Shown here piece by piece: positions 50,786-59,044 of a stretch of DNA of 64,000 nt. The translations under genes were made by a program, and so were the position numbers. Source of the DNA: Curtobacterium salicis (GTDB lineage Bacteria; Actinomycetota; Actinomycetes; Actinomycetales; Microbacteriaceae); assembly GCF_011759505.1 (NCBI RefSeq), contig NZ_JAAOYO010000004.1, positions 1-64,000 of the forward strand, read 5' to 3'. The notes under the pieces are model-generated. The model searched no databases. It worked only from the letters and a program-made list of their open reading frames with translations, and was not told where the DNA came from. Positions within the stretch are counted from its first letter, which is position 1. Each line of letters opens with the position of its first letter.

Positions 50786-51738
50786 GCACGAAGGCCCTCG
50801 AGCTCGTCGGGGTCGAGCGATGGTTCGGTCATGGCAGCGATGCGGTGCACGCGCTGCGGTCGGTCGACCTCGAGGTGCCCGCTGGGAGCGTGCTCGGGGT
50901 CCTCGGCCCGAACGGTGCCGGGAAGACGACGACGGTCAAGATGGCCTCCACGCTCCTCGAACCGTCTCGCGGGAGCGTCCTGGTGGACGGCATCGACGCA
51001 GTCCGACATCCGAGAGCCGCACGGGCGCGACTCGGCCTGGTGCTCGGCGGCGACCGTGGCTTCTACCTGCGAGCGAGTGGACTCGAGAACCTGCGGTTCT
51101 TCGCGACCCTCGCCGGGTTGTCCCACCGTCACGCGGAATCGAGGATCGCGGAACTCCTGGACCGCGTCGGGCTCGCCGGGCGCGAGCGGCAGCGAGTCGA
51201 GACGTACTCACGCGGCATGCGGCAACGTCTCCACCTCGCGCGAGCGGTCCTCGCCGCGCCGGCTCTGCTCCTCCTCGACGAGCCGTCGATCGGCCTCGAT
51301 CCCGAGGGCACCCGCGATCTGCGCGAGCTGGTCCGGGAACTCCGGGCATCGGGCTGTGGGATCCTGCTGACCACGCACCAGCTCCAGGAAGCCGACGAGC
51401 TCGCCGACGCCCTCGTGGTGATCGACCACGGAAGAGTCGTGTCGCGCGGGAGCGCCTCGGACATCGCCGCGGCTGGAGGCGTGGACACGGTCGTCACCTT
51501 CGCCACCAGGGAGCTCCTGCCCGCCACCCGAGCTCGGATCGAGGCGCACCCACACGTGGTCGACCTCGACGTCAGGCCTCGGGGGAACGGTCACGAGATC
51601 GACCTGGTCGGGTGTGGTCTCGACACCGACCTGCTGCGCGCCTTCGGATCCGAGCTGCGCATCGACTGGGTGACGCGGCGTCCGGTGACCCTCGAAGAGG
51701 CGTACCTCGCGTTCGTCGCTCGGCGCGGTACCCCGTGA
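50782..51738 (+). CDS. ABC-2 type exporter ATPase
   Basis: A 318-residue ATPase of the daunorubicin/antibiotic exporter class. Walker A GPNGAGKTT, Q-loop area LVLGGDRGFYLR, signature YSRGMRQRL, Walker B LLLLDEPSIGLDP and the switch TTHQLQEADELAD are intact. A regulatory C-terminal region (about 225-318) follows. GAGGGG precedes the ATG. It overlaps the preceding tiny ORF and the first permease, suggesting export of, or immunity to, the peptides. Confidence 0.87.
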   Translation: MSTKALELVGVERWFGHGSDAVHALRSVDLEVPAGSVLGVLGPNGAGKTTTVKMASTLLEPSRGSVLVDGIDAVRHPRAARARLGLVLGGDRGFYLRASGLENLRFFATLAGLSHRHAESRIAELLDRVGLAGRERQRVETYSRGMRQRLHLARAVLAAPALLLLDEPSIGLDPEGTRDLRELVRELRASGCGILLTTHQLQEADELADALVVIDHGRVVSRGSASDIAAAGGVDTVVTFATRELLPATRARIEAHPHVVDLDVRPRGNGHEIDLVGCGLDTDLLRAFGSELRIDWVTRRPVTLEEAYLAFVARRGTP

Positions 51739-52475
51739 TGCGTGCACTCCGTCTGACCGCGTTCCACGGGCGGCAGTTGCTCCGCGTGCCGTTCTTCCTG
51801 CACCAGGCGCTCACGACCCCGCTCGTGTTCGAGTGGCTCCGAGCCATCGGGCTGGAAGGGGCCGGGGCCGCGATCCAGGGTGACCTGTGGCTCCTCGCGG
51901 GCATCGCGGGCATGTGGTCGACGACCACGCTCGCCGTCGGCATCATCGGGTTCCAGCGCTTCCAGGGGACCCTCGAACACCTGGCCACGAGCGTGCTCCG
52001 ACCCGGGGCCGTGTTCGGCTCGCTCGCGGTCTCGGCCATGCTGATCGGCCTGCCGGGCTTCCCGCTGGCGTTCGCGGCGCAGGCACTCACGTCGGGAAAC
52101 CCTTCGATCCGGTGGTCGGACGCACTCGTGGTCGCCGGGGCGGCGCTTGCTTGCGCAGCATCGTCGTCGGTGCTGGCCGCAGTGTTCGTGCTCTTCCGGT
52201 CGGCCACGGTGTTCGAGCCGCTGGTCCTGACACCGGTGTGGCTCGTCACGGGAGTCGTGCTCCCGCTGTCGGCTCTCCCTGCGTGGCTGGTCCCCTTGGC
52301 ACTGGTCCACCCACTGACCTCGACGGTGCTCGCAGTCGGACGGACGTCGGGAGCGGTCCTGGTGCCGATCGCGTCCAGCGTCGTCGTGTCCACGGGATGG
52401 TTCGCCGTGGCGGCGCTCGCCCTCCACCTGGCGCTCCGGCGCGTGCGCATCAGCGGAACGCTGGGGTTGGGCTGA
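51738..52475 (+). CDS. ABC-2 type permease, first of pair
   Basis: A 245-residue protein with six predicted helices. It begins MRALRLTAFHGRQLLRVPFFLHQ, a cytoplasmic coupling helix. ATG 51738 shares one base with the ATPase stop (TGATG). Sequence is weakly similar to ABC-2 exporter permeases in general; no subfamily could be named. It pairs with the following permease. Confidence 0.8.
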   Translation: MRALRLTAFHGRQLLRVPFFLHQALTTPLVFEWLRAIGLEGAGAAIQGDLWLLAGIAGMWSTTTLAVGIIGFQRFQGTLEHLATSVLRPGAVFGSLAVSAMLIGLPGFPLAFAAQALTSGNPSIRWSDALVVAGAALACAASSSVLAAVFVLFRSATVFEPLVLTPVWLVTGVVLPLSALPAWLVPLALVHPLTSTVLAVGRTSGAVLVPIASSVVVSTGWFAVAALALHLALRRVRISGTLGLG

Positions 52476-53254
52476 TGACCGCCTTCTGGAACGCGGTGGT
52501 CGTCACCGCGCGGAGCCGTCCGGAGTTCCTCGACCGGACCACCGCACTGCTCGTGCTGCTGGGGGGTCCGGTCGTCACCGCGGTGCTCTACCTGGCACTC
52601 GCGACCGGCGGGGGGACCGCAGTCGGCACGCTCGAGGACGCGGTGGCATCCGGACTCGCGGTGGCGGGGCTCTCTGCCGGGATGGCCGCCTCGGCTCTGC
52701 TGTCGTCGGACCAGCACAACGGCACCCTGCCGTTCATCGTGGTGTCACCGACACGTCGGACCGCGGTCTGGCTCGGGAGGGTCACGGTCGTCGTCGGCCT
52801 CGGCGTGCTCGAGGGGGCCGTCGGGACCGTGGCGACCCTGTCGGTCACCGACACGTTCCCTCCGCCGGGTGTGACAGCGGCCGTCCTCGGGTTGATCCTC
52901 GAAGTCGCGGTCGTGTCGGTCGGTCTCGGCGCCGCGATCGGTGCGGCAGGGTTGGTGCTGCGGGACAGCATGCTGCTGCCGAACATCGCGGAGCAGGTCA
53001 TCGTGGTCCTCTGCGGTGCTGTCGCACCGGTCGGGGTGCTCTCGCCGCCGCTGCAGGTCCTCGCTCGGGGGCTGCCGCTCTCGTGGTCGATCGAAGCGGG
53101 ACGTGCGGTTGCCGACGGCGTGGTACCCGTCGCCGAATCGGTGACGGCGGCGGTGGTCGGCGCCCTGTGGGCAGTGGTCGCGGTGGCGCTCTGGACGGTC
53201 CTCGAGCGTCGTGCACGCCGGACGGGCGCGATCGAGTCGATGTCGCTCGGCTGA
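52475..53254 (+). CDS. ABC-2 type permease, second of pair
   Basis: A 259-residue protein with about six helices. SSDQHNGTLPFIVVSPTRRTAVWLGRVTVVV is the typical cytoplasmic loop of ABC-2 permeases, and a basic C-terminus follows the last helix. ATG 52475 shares one base with the previous stop. It ends the peptide-ABC operon; no modification enzyme, protease or regulator gene follows in the operon. Confidence 0.8.
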   Translation: MTAFWNAVVVTARSRPEFLDRTTALLVLLGGPVVTAVLYLALATGGGTAVGTLEDAVASGLAVAGLSAGMAASALLSSDQHNGTLPFIVVSPTRRTAVWLGRVTVVVGLGVLEGAVGTVATLSVTDTFPPPGVTAAVLGLILEVAVVSVGLGAAIGAAGLVLRDSMLLPNIAEQVIVVLCGAVAPVGVLSPPLQVLARGLPLSWSIEAGRAVADGVVPVAESVTAAVVGALWAVVAVALWTVLERRARRTGAIESMSLG

Positions 53255-53261
53255 ACCGGGG

Positions 53262-53310
53262 CCGACGCGGGCCGGCGCCGGTCCGACGCGGGCCGGCGCC
53301 GGTCCGACGC
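53262..53310. repeat. 21-base tandem repeat, about 2.3 copies
   Basis: CCGACGCGGGCCGGCGCCGGT occurs at 53262-53282 and 53283-53303, with a partial third copy to 53310. Each contains a GCCGGCGCCGG palindrome, so the array can fold. It follows the ABC operon and may end it. Confidence 0.6.
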
Positions 53311-53387
53311 TCCTGCCGGAAGCCGCAGGACGTACCGCCCGCCTCGGTGGCGGACGGCACGTCGTGCGACAGAGCGGGGCCCGGGGG

Positions 53388-55388
53388 CTACCGGGCGAGC
53401 GGCAGCCAGACCCGCATGGGCGCCGGCGCACGGTTCGCCCAGGCGTAGTAGGGCACAGCCGTCGCGGTGACTGGTGACCCGGCCGGGAGGCTCGGGGCGC
53501 GGTCGTCGGACACGGCCACGTCGGCGACGCTGGTCGCCTCGCTCGCGCGCCCCGTCCCTCCCGGCCCGTCCAGCCGCCGGTACGGCCAGGTCGCCTGCAT
53601 CCGCTCGGACGGCGCGCGCCCGGGGATCCGCAGCGTGACGACGCCGTCGAGCAGCTCGTCCCGCTGCTCCTCGGTGATCGCGGCCGCCGCGTCGACCGTC
53701 AGGTCGTCGACCGTGAAGCCCTGCTGGTCCGCCTGCTCGACCGCGTAGACGAGCGGGCCGCGCTCGATGGCGACCTGCCCGCGGGAGGCGTCGATGCGGG
53801 CGTCGGCCACGTACCGGTGCGGCGTCGTGTCGAACGCGAGCTCGACGGTGTCGCCGGCCGACCACTCGCGGTCGATGACGTGGAGCGTGCCGGCCGCCGG
53901 GCTCGCCGAGCCGTCCGGACCCGTGACGGTCGTGGTGTCCGACCAGGCCGGGATGCGGAGTCCGAGACTGAGCGGTCCGTCCTCGGTGACCGTGACGCGC
54001 ACCCGGCCGTCGTGCGGGTAGCCGGTCTCGACGTCGACCGGCCCGAGCGAGGCGGTCGCGTACTGCTGGACCTGCAGCCCGCCGTCGGTCGCGGTCGCCA
54101 GGTAGCCGTCGAGGCTGGCGAAGGTGCGCATGATGTTCGGCGGGCAGCAGGCGCAGTCGAACCAGCCCCGACGGCCGTGCGCGGGGGAGCGGTTCTCGTC
54201 CTGGTTGGCGTGGTCGCGCTGCTGCAGCGGGTTGACGTAGAAGTACTCGGTGCCGCCGAGGCTCACGCCCGCGAGGAACGCGTTGTACAACAGGCGCTCG
54301 ATCGCGTCGGCGTAGACGGGCTTCCCGGTCGCGAGCAGCAGACGCCAGGCCCACTGCACCCCGCCGATGGCCGCGCAGGTCTCGGCGTAGCCGCGGTCCG
54401 TCGGGAGCTCGTAGGGGTCGCCGAACGCCTCCCCGTCCCAGCGGGCGCCGAGGCCGCCGGTGATGAACGCCTTCGTCGCCATCATGTCGGCGAACTGCTG
54501 CTCACTCGCGGCGAGGAGTTCGGTGTCGCCGGTCTCGATCGCGACGTCGACCGCGCCGGCCGCCAGGTAGACGGCCCGGACGGCGTGGCCCTCGACGGTC
54601 GTGGCCTGCCGGGTCGGTACCCGGTCGGAGAAGTACGTCGGCTCGCCGCCGGCCCGCTCGATGATGCCGTGCCCGCGGGCGTCGACGAACCAGTGCGCCA
54701 GGTCGAGGTAGGCGCGGGTGCCGGTCTCGCGGTACAGCTCGACCAGGCCCATCTCGACGACGGGGTGGCCGTCGATGTCGCGGGTCTTCGGCGTGCCGTC
54801 TGGTGCGGTGCCGTCGCCGAAGGTGCGGACCAGGTGGTCGGCGTTCCTGATCGCGACCTCGAGCAGACCGGTGTCCCCGGTGGCACGGTGCTGGGCCACG
54901 GCCGCCTGGTACAGGTGCCCGGCGCAGTACAGCTCGTGGCTCCACTTCAGGTCCGTGTACCGCTCGCCGTTCCCTCGGACCTGTTGCACGGAGTCGAGGT
55001 AGCCGTCGTCGGCCTGCGCCTGGGCGTACAGGGCGGTGACCTCGCGCTGCAGGTCGAGCAGGTCGTCGGCGGGTGCGCGGCCGTACTCCCACGCCACCGC
55101 CTCGAGCCACTTCGTCACGTCGGAGTCCATGAAGACCGGGCCGGTGGCGTCGCCCTCCTCGAGCCCGGCGGCGATCCGGAGGTTCCGGAAGTTGCCGGCG
55201 GCCTCGAGCAGTGCATGGGCGCCGCGCACGGCGTCGCGGCCGTTGCGCTCCTGCCGGACTGCCCAGAAGCCGCCGGTGATCCGGGCGTCCCCCGTCGGCA
55301 CCGGCCGGAGCGTGAGGTGCGCATCGGCGGTCGGGAGGACCGGGGTCGCCGGGTGCTCGCCGCGGTCGGTCGCGAGCGTGGTGGTCAT
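53388..55388 (-). CDS. GH127 beta-L-arabinofuranosidase
   Basis: A 666-residue enzyme removing beta-L-arabinofuranose, as in hydroxyproline-linked arabinans of plant glycoproteins. The zinc and catalytic set of the family is complete: E336-T-C338 and C414-C415 in WFDCACCPPN, where C414 is the nucleophile position. An alpha/alpha barrel (about 40-430) precedes beta domains. AAGGAGG precedes ATG 55388. No signal peptide is seen. It is divergent from its probable LacI regulator. Confidence 0.9.
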   Translation of the reverse strand: MTTTLATDRGEHPATPVLPTADAHLTLRPVPTGDARITGGFWAVRQERNGRDAVRGAHALLEAAGNFRNLRIAAGLEEGDATGPVFMDSDVTKWLEAVAWEYGRAPADDLLDLQREVTALYAQAQADDGYLDSVQQVRGNGERYTDLKWSHELYCAGHLYQAAVAQHRATGDTGLLEVAIRNADHLVRTFGDGTAPDGTPKTRDIDGHPVVEMGLVELYRETGTRAYLDLAHWFVDARGHGIIERAGGEPTYFSDRVPTRQATTVEGHAVRAVYLAAGAVDVAIETGDTELLAASEQQFADMMATKAFITGGLGARWDGEAFGDPYELPTDRGYAETCAAIGGVQWAWRLLLATGKPVYADAIERLLYNAFLAGVSLGGTEYFYVNPLQQRDHANQDENRSPAHGRRGWFDCACCPPNIMRTFASLDGYLATATDGGLQVQQYATASLGPVDVETGYPHDGRVRVTVTEDGPLSLGLRIPAWSDTTTVTGPDGSASPAAGTLHVIDREWSAGDTVELAFDTTPHRYVADARIDASRGQVAIERGPLVYAVEQADQQGFTVDDLTVDAAAAITEEQRDELLDGVVTLRIPGRAPSERMQATWPYRRLDGPGGTGRASEATSVADVAVSDDRAPSLPAGSPVTATAVPYYAWANRAPAPMRVWLPLAR

Positions 55389-55441
55389 GTCGCCTCCTTG
55401 CGATGTGACTGGTGCCGATCCGGAGTGCATCGTCTCGATTC

Positions 55442-55455
55442 GGAAAACGCTTTCT
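55442..55455. promoter_or_regulatory. LacI-type operator for the GH127 gene
   Basis: GGAAAACGCTTTCT contains the GAAA...TTTC symmetry typical of many LacI-family operators. It lies between the GH127 gene and the adjacent LacI gene, about 54 bases before the GH127 start. Confidence 0.6.
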
Positions 55456-55555
55456 GCGGTGGACGTTACGACACGGGCGGGAGGCGCGCAAGGGCTCCGT
55501 GCATCGGCTTGCGTATGATCATCCGCACGTCCAGAACATCGGAAAGGCGGTTGCC

Positions 55556-56554
55556 GTGTCGGCCGAACGCACCGGAGTGCAGACCCGGATCACCGACGTC
55601 GCCGCGCTCGCCGGGGTCTCGATCGGCACCGCGTCGAAGGCCCTGAACGGCACCGGCCAGCTGCGGGACTCGACGCGGCAGCGGGTGAAGGACGCCGCCG
55701 AGAAGCTCGGGTTCGTCGGCGACGCCCGAGCGCGCGCGCTGTCCTCGGGGCGGACCTACACCGTCGGCATGATCACCACGGACTCGTTCGGCCGGTTCAC
55801 GATCCCGGTGCTGCTCGGCGCCGAGGACGCGCTGTCCGCCGGGCAGATGGCCGTGCTGCTCTGCGACACCCGCGACGACCACGTGCGCGAAGCCCACTAC
55901 CTGCGGTCCCTGGCGGCGCGCGGTGTCGACGGCGTCATCGTGACCGGTCGTTCCGCCGATGCCCGACTGCCGATCGACGTGTCGATGCCGGTCGTCTACG
56001 CCTTCACGCCCTCCACCGACGAGGCCGACGTCTCGATCACGCTCGACGACGCCGCCGGCTCGGCCCTCGTGGCCAGGCACGTGCGCTCACTCGGTCGGCA
56101 GCGGATCGCCGTCGTGACCGGGCCGGAGCGGCACCGGTCGGCGGTCCGACGGGCGGACGGTGCGTCGTCGGTGCTCGGGTCGCACCTGGTGGCACCACCG
56201 CTGTTCGGCGAGTGGTCCGAGCGCTGGGGGCGCCAGGCGGTGGACGTGCTCGCGCGCCAGGCGCCCGACGTCGACGCGATCGTGTGCGGCAGCGACCAGA
56301 TCGCGCGTGGCGTGTGCGACCGACTGCGGGAGTCCGGACGGTCCGTGCCCGGCGACGTCGCGGTCACCGGCTTCGACGACTGGGACGTGATGGCGCTGGC
56401 GAGCCGACCCCCGCTGACCACCGTGGACCTGCGGCTCGAGGAGCTCGGCCGCGTCGCGGGGCAGGCGCTCCTGGCGTTGATCGACGGCGGCATGGCCGCG
56501 TCAGCGTCGGTCGCCCCCACGCTCGTCATCCGCGAGAGCACCGTCGGCGCCTGA
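55556..56554 (+). CDS. LacI-family regulator of the GH127 gene
   Basis: A 332-residue repressor. The helix-turn-helix TRITDVAALAGVSIGTASKALNG has Ile-Gly at the specificity positions and Lys in place of the usual Arg, distinct from the other two LacI proteins. A hinge (DARARALSSG) and binding domain follow. GTG 55556 has GGAAAGG upstream; TATGAT at 55514-55519 may be its -10. It is divergent from GH127; the ligand is probably an arabinoside. Confidence 0.82.
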   Translation: MSAERTGVQTRITDVAALAGVSIGTASKALNGTGQLRDSTRQRVKDAAEKLGFVGDARARALSSGRTYTVGMITTDSFGRFTIPVLLGAEDALSAGQMAVLLCDTRDDHVREAHYLRSLAARGVDGVIVTGRSADARLPIDVSMPVVYAFTPSTDEADVSITLDDAAGSALVARHVRSLGRQRIAVVTGPERHRSAVRRADGASSVLGSHLVAPPLFGEWSERWGRQAVDVLARQAPDVDAIVCGSDQIARGVCDRLRESGRSVPGDVAVTGFDDWDVMALASRPPLTTVDLRLEELGRVAGQALLALIDGGMAASASVAPTLVIRESTVGA

Positions 56555-56621
56555 CGGCTCGGGAACGCGGACGACAGCCCCCGGTGCGCTGGGCGGCGAC
56601 GCGGCCCGACGAGTTGTCCGG

Positions 56622-56655
56622 GTGAGCGCTCACGCGCTACGGTGTGAGCGCTCAC
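56622..56655 (+). promoter_or_regulatory. araBDA promoter with twin LacI operators
   Basis: Two perfect GTGAGCGCTCAC copies (56622-56633 and 56644-56655) flank TACGGT (56638-56643), a good -10. Their centres are 22 bases apart, two helical turns, so two repressor dimers could bind one face and enclose the -10. Confidence 0.82.
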
Positions 56656-56681
56656 TCGACGGCGAGAGCAGGAGGCCCACC

Positions 56682-58343
56682 ATGAGCGACGACCGGACCC
56701 GCGAGATCGCGGACGGCCGCACGACCCTCGGCATCGAACTCGGGTCGACCCGCATCAAGGCGTGTCTGGTGGGTGAGGACCTGACGGTCATCGCCTCCGG
56801 CAGCCACGAGTGGGAGAACGAGTTCGTCGACGGTCGCTGGACCTACCCGCTCGCAGCGGTCGAGACCGGTGTGCGCGCCGCCTACGCCGCGCTCATCGCC
56901 GACCTGCAGGCGCAGCACGGCTCGGTGCCGACGACGTTCCGCGCCGTCGGTGTCTCGGCGATGATGCACGGCTACCTGCCGTTCGACGCCGACGGGGAAC
57001 TGCTGGTGCCGTTCCGCACCTGGCGCAACACCTCGACGGGCCCGGCGGCGGCCGCGCTGACCGAGGCGCTGGGCTTCAACATCCCGCTTCGCTGGTCGAT
57101 CGCGCACCTGTACCAGGCCGTCCTCGACGACGAGCAGCACGTCGCCCAGACCACGGGCATCACGACGCTCGCCGGGTACGTGCACCGTCAGCTCACCGGC
57201 CAGGACCTCCTCGGGGTGGGCGACGCCTCCGGTGTGTTCCCGATCGACCCGGCCACCGGCGACTACGACGCCCGGATGCTCAGCGCCGCGCAGGACCTGA
57301 TCGGCGTCCCCGACCTCCGTGCACTCCTGCCCGAGGTCCGCGTCGCCGGCCAGGACGCCGGACGCCTGACCCCGGCCGGCGCCGCCTGGCTCGACCCCAC
57401 CGGCACGCTGCAGCCCGGTGCCCCGCTCTGCCCGCCCGAGGGCGACGCCGGTACGGGCATGGTCGCCACGAACGCGGTCGCCCAGCGCACCGGCAACGTC
57501 AGCGTCGGCACGAGCATCTTCGCGATGGTCGTGCTCGAACGCGCGCTGTCCACGCCGCACGAGGAACTCGACGTCGTCACCACCCCTGCCGGCGACGCGG
57601 TCGCGATGGTGCACTGCAACAACGGCGCCAGCGAGATCGGCAGCTGGGCGCGGGTGTTCGGCCGCTTCGCCGAGGCCGCCGGCACCCCGACCGACGCCGA
57701 CTCGGTGTTCCGCACCCTGCTCGACGAGGCCGCCACCGCGGACCCCGACGCCGGCGGGCTGCTCGCCGTCAACTACCTGGCCGGCGAACCCGTGACCGGT
57801 GTCGAGGACGGCCGACCGCTGCTCCTCCGCGCCCCCGACGCACGCTTCACCCTCGGCAACCTGGTCCGCGCCGAACTCATGGGCGCCTTCGCGACGCTCG
57901 CCATCGGCATGGAGGTCCTGCACGCCGAGGACGTCGCCGTCGACCGGATGACCGCACACGGCGGGCTCTTCCGCACGCCCGGCCTGCCGCAGCGCCAGCT
58001 CGCCGCCGCACTCCGCGTGCCCGTCGCGCTCGAGACCACCGCCAGCGAAGGCGGGGCGTGGGGCATCGCCGTCCTCGCCGCCTACCTCGAGCACGCGGCC
58101 GACACCTCCCTCGCCGAGTACCTCGACACGACCGTGTTCGGTTCGTCGTCCTCGTCCGTCGTCGACCCGGACCAGGGCGACGTCGACGGGTTCGCGGCGT
58201 ACCTCGACCGCTTCCGCCAGGCGCTGCCGATCCAGGCCGTCGCCGCGGGAGTGCCGGGCGCGACCGTGTCGTCGAGCGGGCCGACGACCGCAGCCGGGTC
58301 GAGCCTCCCGACCGACCACCAGCAGGAACAGGACGTGAACTGA
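56682..58343 (+). CDS. araB: Ribulokinase-type FGGY carbohydrate kinase
   Basis: A 553-residue kinase phosphorylating L-ribulose (inferred from the operon; FGGY members also use xylulose). GIELGSTRIKACLV is the phosphate-1 motif near residue 17; VGVSAMMHGYLPFD and the C-terminal TAHGGLFRTPGLPQRQLA (adenosine motif) follow. A Ser/Thr/Gly-rich tail is unusual. AGGAGG precedes the ATG. It starts the araB-araD-araA operon, with a one-base overlap to araD. Confidence 0.87.
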   Translation: MSDDRTREIADGRTTLGIELGSTRIKACLVGEDLTVIASGSHEWENEFVDGRWTYPLAAVETGVRAAYAALIADLQAQHGSVPTTFRAVGVSAMMHGYLPFDADGELLVPFRTWRNTSTGPAAAALTEALGFNIPLRWSIAHLYQAVLDDEQHVAQTTGITTLAGYVHRQLTGQDLLGVGDASGVFPIDPATGDYDARMLSAAQDLIGVPDLRALLPEVRVAGQDAGRLTPAGAAWLDPTGTLQPGAPLCPPEGDAGTGMVATNAVAQRTGNVSVGTSIFAMVVLERALSTPHEELDVVTTPAGDAVAMVHCNNGASEIGSWARVFGRFAEAAGTPTDADSVFRTLLDEAATADPDAGGLLAVNYLAGEPVTGVEDGRPLLLRAPDARFTLGNLVRAELMGAFATLAIGMEVLHAEDVAVDRMTAHGGLFRTPGLPQRQLAAALRVPVALETTASEGGAWGIAVLAAYLEHAADTSLAEYLDTTVFGSSSSSVVDPDQGDVDGFAAYLDRFRQALPIQAVAAGVPGATVSSSGPTTAAGSSLPTDHQQEQDVN

Positions 58344-59044
58344 TGACCGACGACACCACCCGAGCGGCCGTCGCCGCAGCGCGCGAGCGCGTGGCCCGAC
58401 TGCACGGCGAACTCGTCCGCTACGGGCTGGTCATCTGGACCGGCGGCAACGTCTCCGAGCGTGTGCCCGGCACCGACCTGTTCGTCATCAAGCCGAGCGG
58501 CGTCGTCAGCGAGGACCTGACCCCGGAGAACCAGGTCGTCTGCACCCTCGACGGTGTGCCGGCCGAGGGGTGGGGCAACGCGCACGGGCCGTCCTCCGAC
58601 ACCGCCGCGCATGCCTTCGTGTACCGGAACATGCCCGAGGTGAACGGCGTCGTGCACACCCACTCGACCTACGCCACCGCCTGGGCCGCCCGCGCCGAGG
58701 AGATCCCCTGCGTGATCACCGCGATGGCCGACGAGTTCGGCGGCCCGATCCCGGTCGGCCCCTTCGCGATCATCGGCGACGACTCGATCGGCCAGGGCAT
58801 CGTCGCGACGCTCAAGGACCACCGGTCGCGTGCCGTGCTCATGCAGAACCACGGCGTCTTCACCATCGGCAAGGACGCGAAGGACGCCGTCAAGGCCGCC
58901 GTGATGTGCGAGGACGTCGCCCGCACGGTCCACATCGCGAAGCAGGGCGGTGACCTCGTGCCGATCGCGCCCGAGGACATCGACCGACTCTTCGACCGAT
59001 ACCAGAACGTCTACGGACAGAACCCCGAAGGAGCCATGCGATGA
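58343..59044 (+). CDS. araD: L-ribulose-5-phosphate 4-epimerase
   Basis: A 233-residue class II aldolase-fold enzyme making D-xylulose-5-phosphate. [21 protein letters not shown], zinc histidines in [13 protein letters not shown] and the second zinc site [10 protein letters not shown] match the family. Its ATG overlaps the araB stop (TGATG) and its end overlaps araA by four bases. Confidence 0.92.
   Translation: MTDDTTRAAVAAARERVARLHGELVRYGLVIWTGGNVSERVPGTDLFVIKPSGVVSEDLTPENQVVCTLDGVPAEGWGNAHGPSSDTAAHAFVYRNMPEVNGVVHTHSTYATAWAARAEEIPCVITAMADEFGGPIPVGPFAIIGDDSIGQGIVATLKDHRSRAVLMQNHGVFTIGKDAKDAVKAAVMCEDVARTVHIAKQGGDLVPIAPEDIDRLFDRYQNVYGQNPEGAMR

Noticed and set aside
53262..53310. CRISPR array
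   Set aside because: The units are directly adjacent with no spacers and there are no cas genes.
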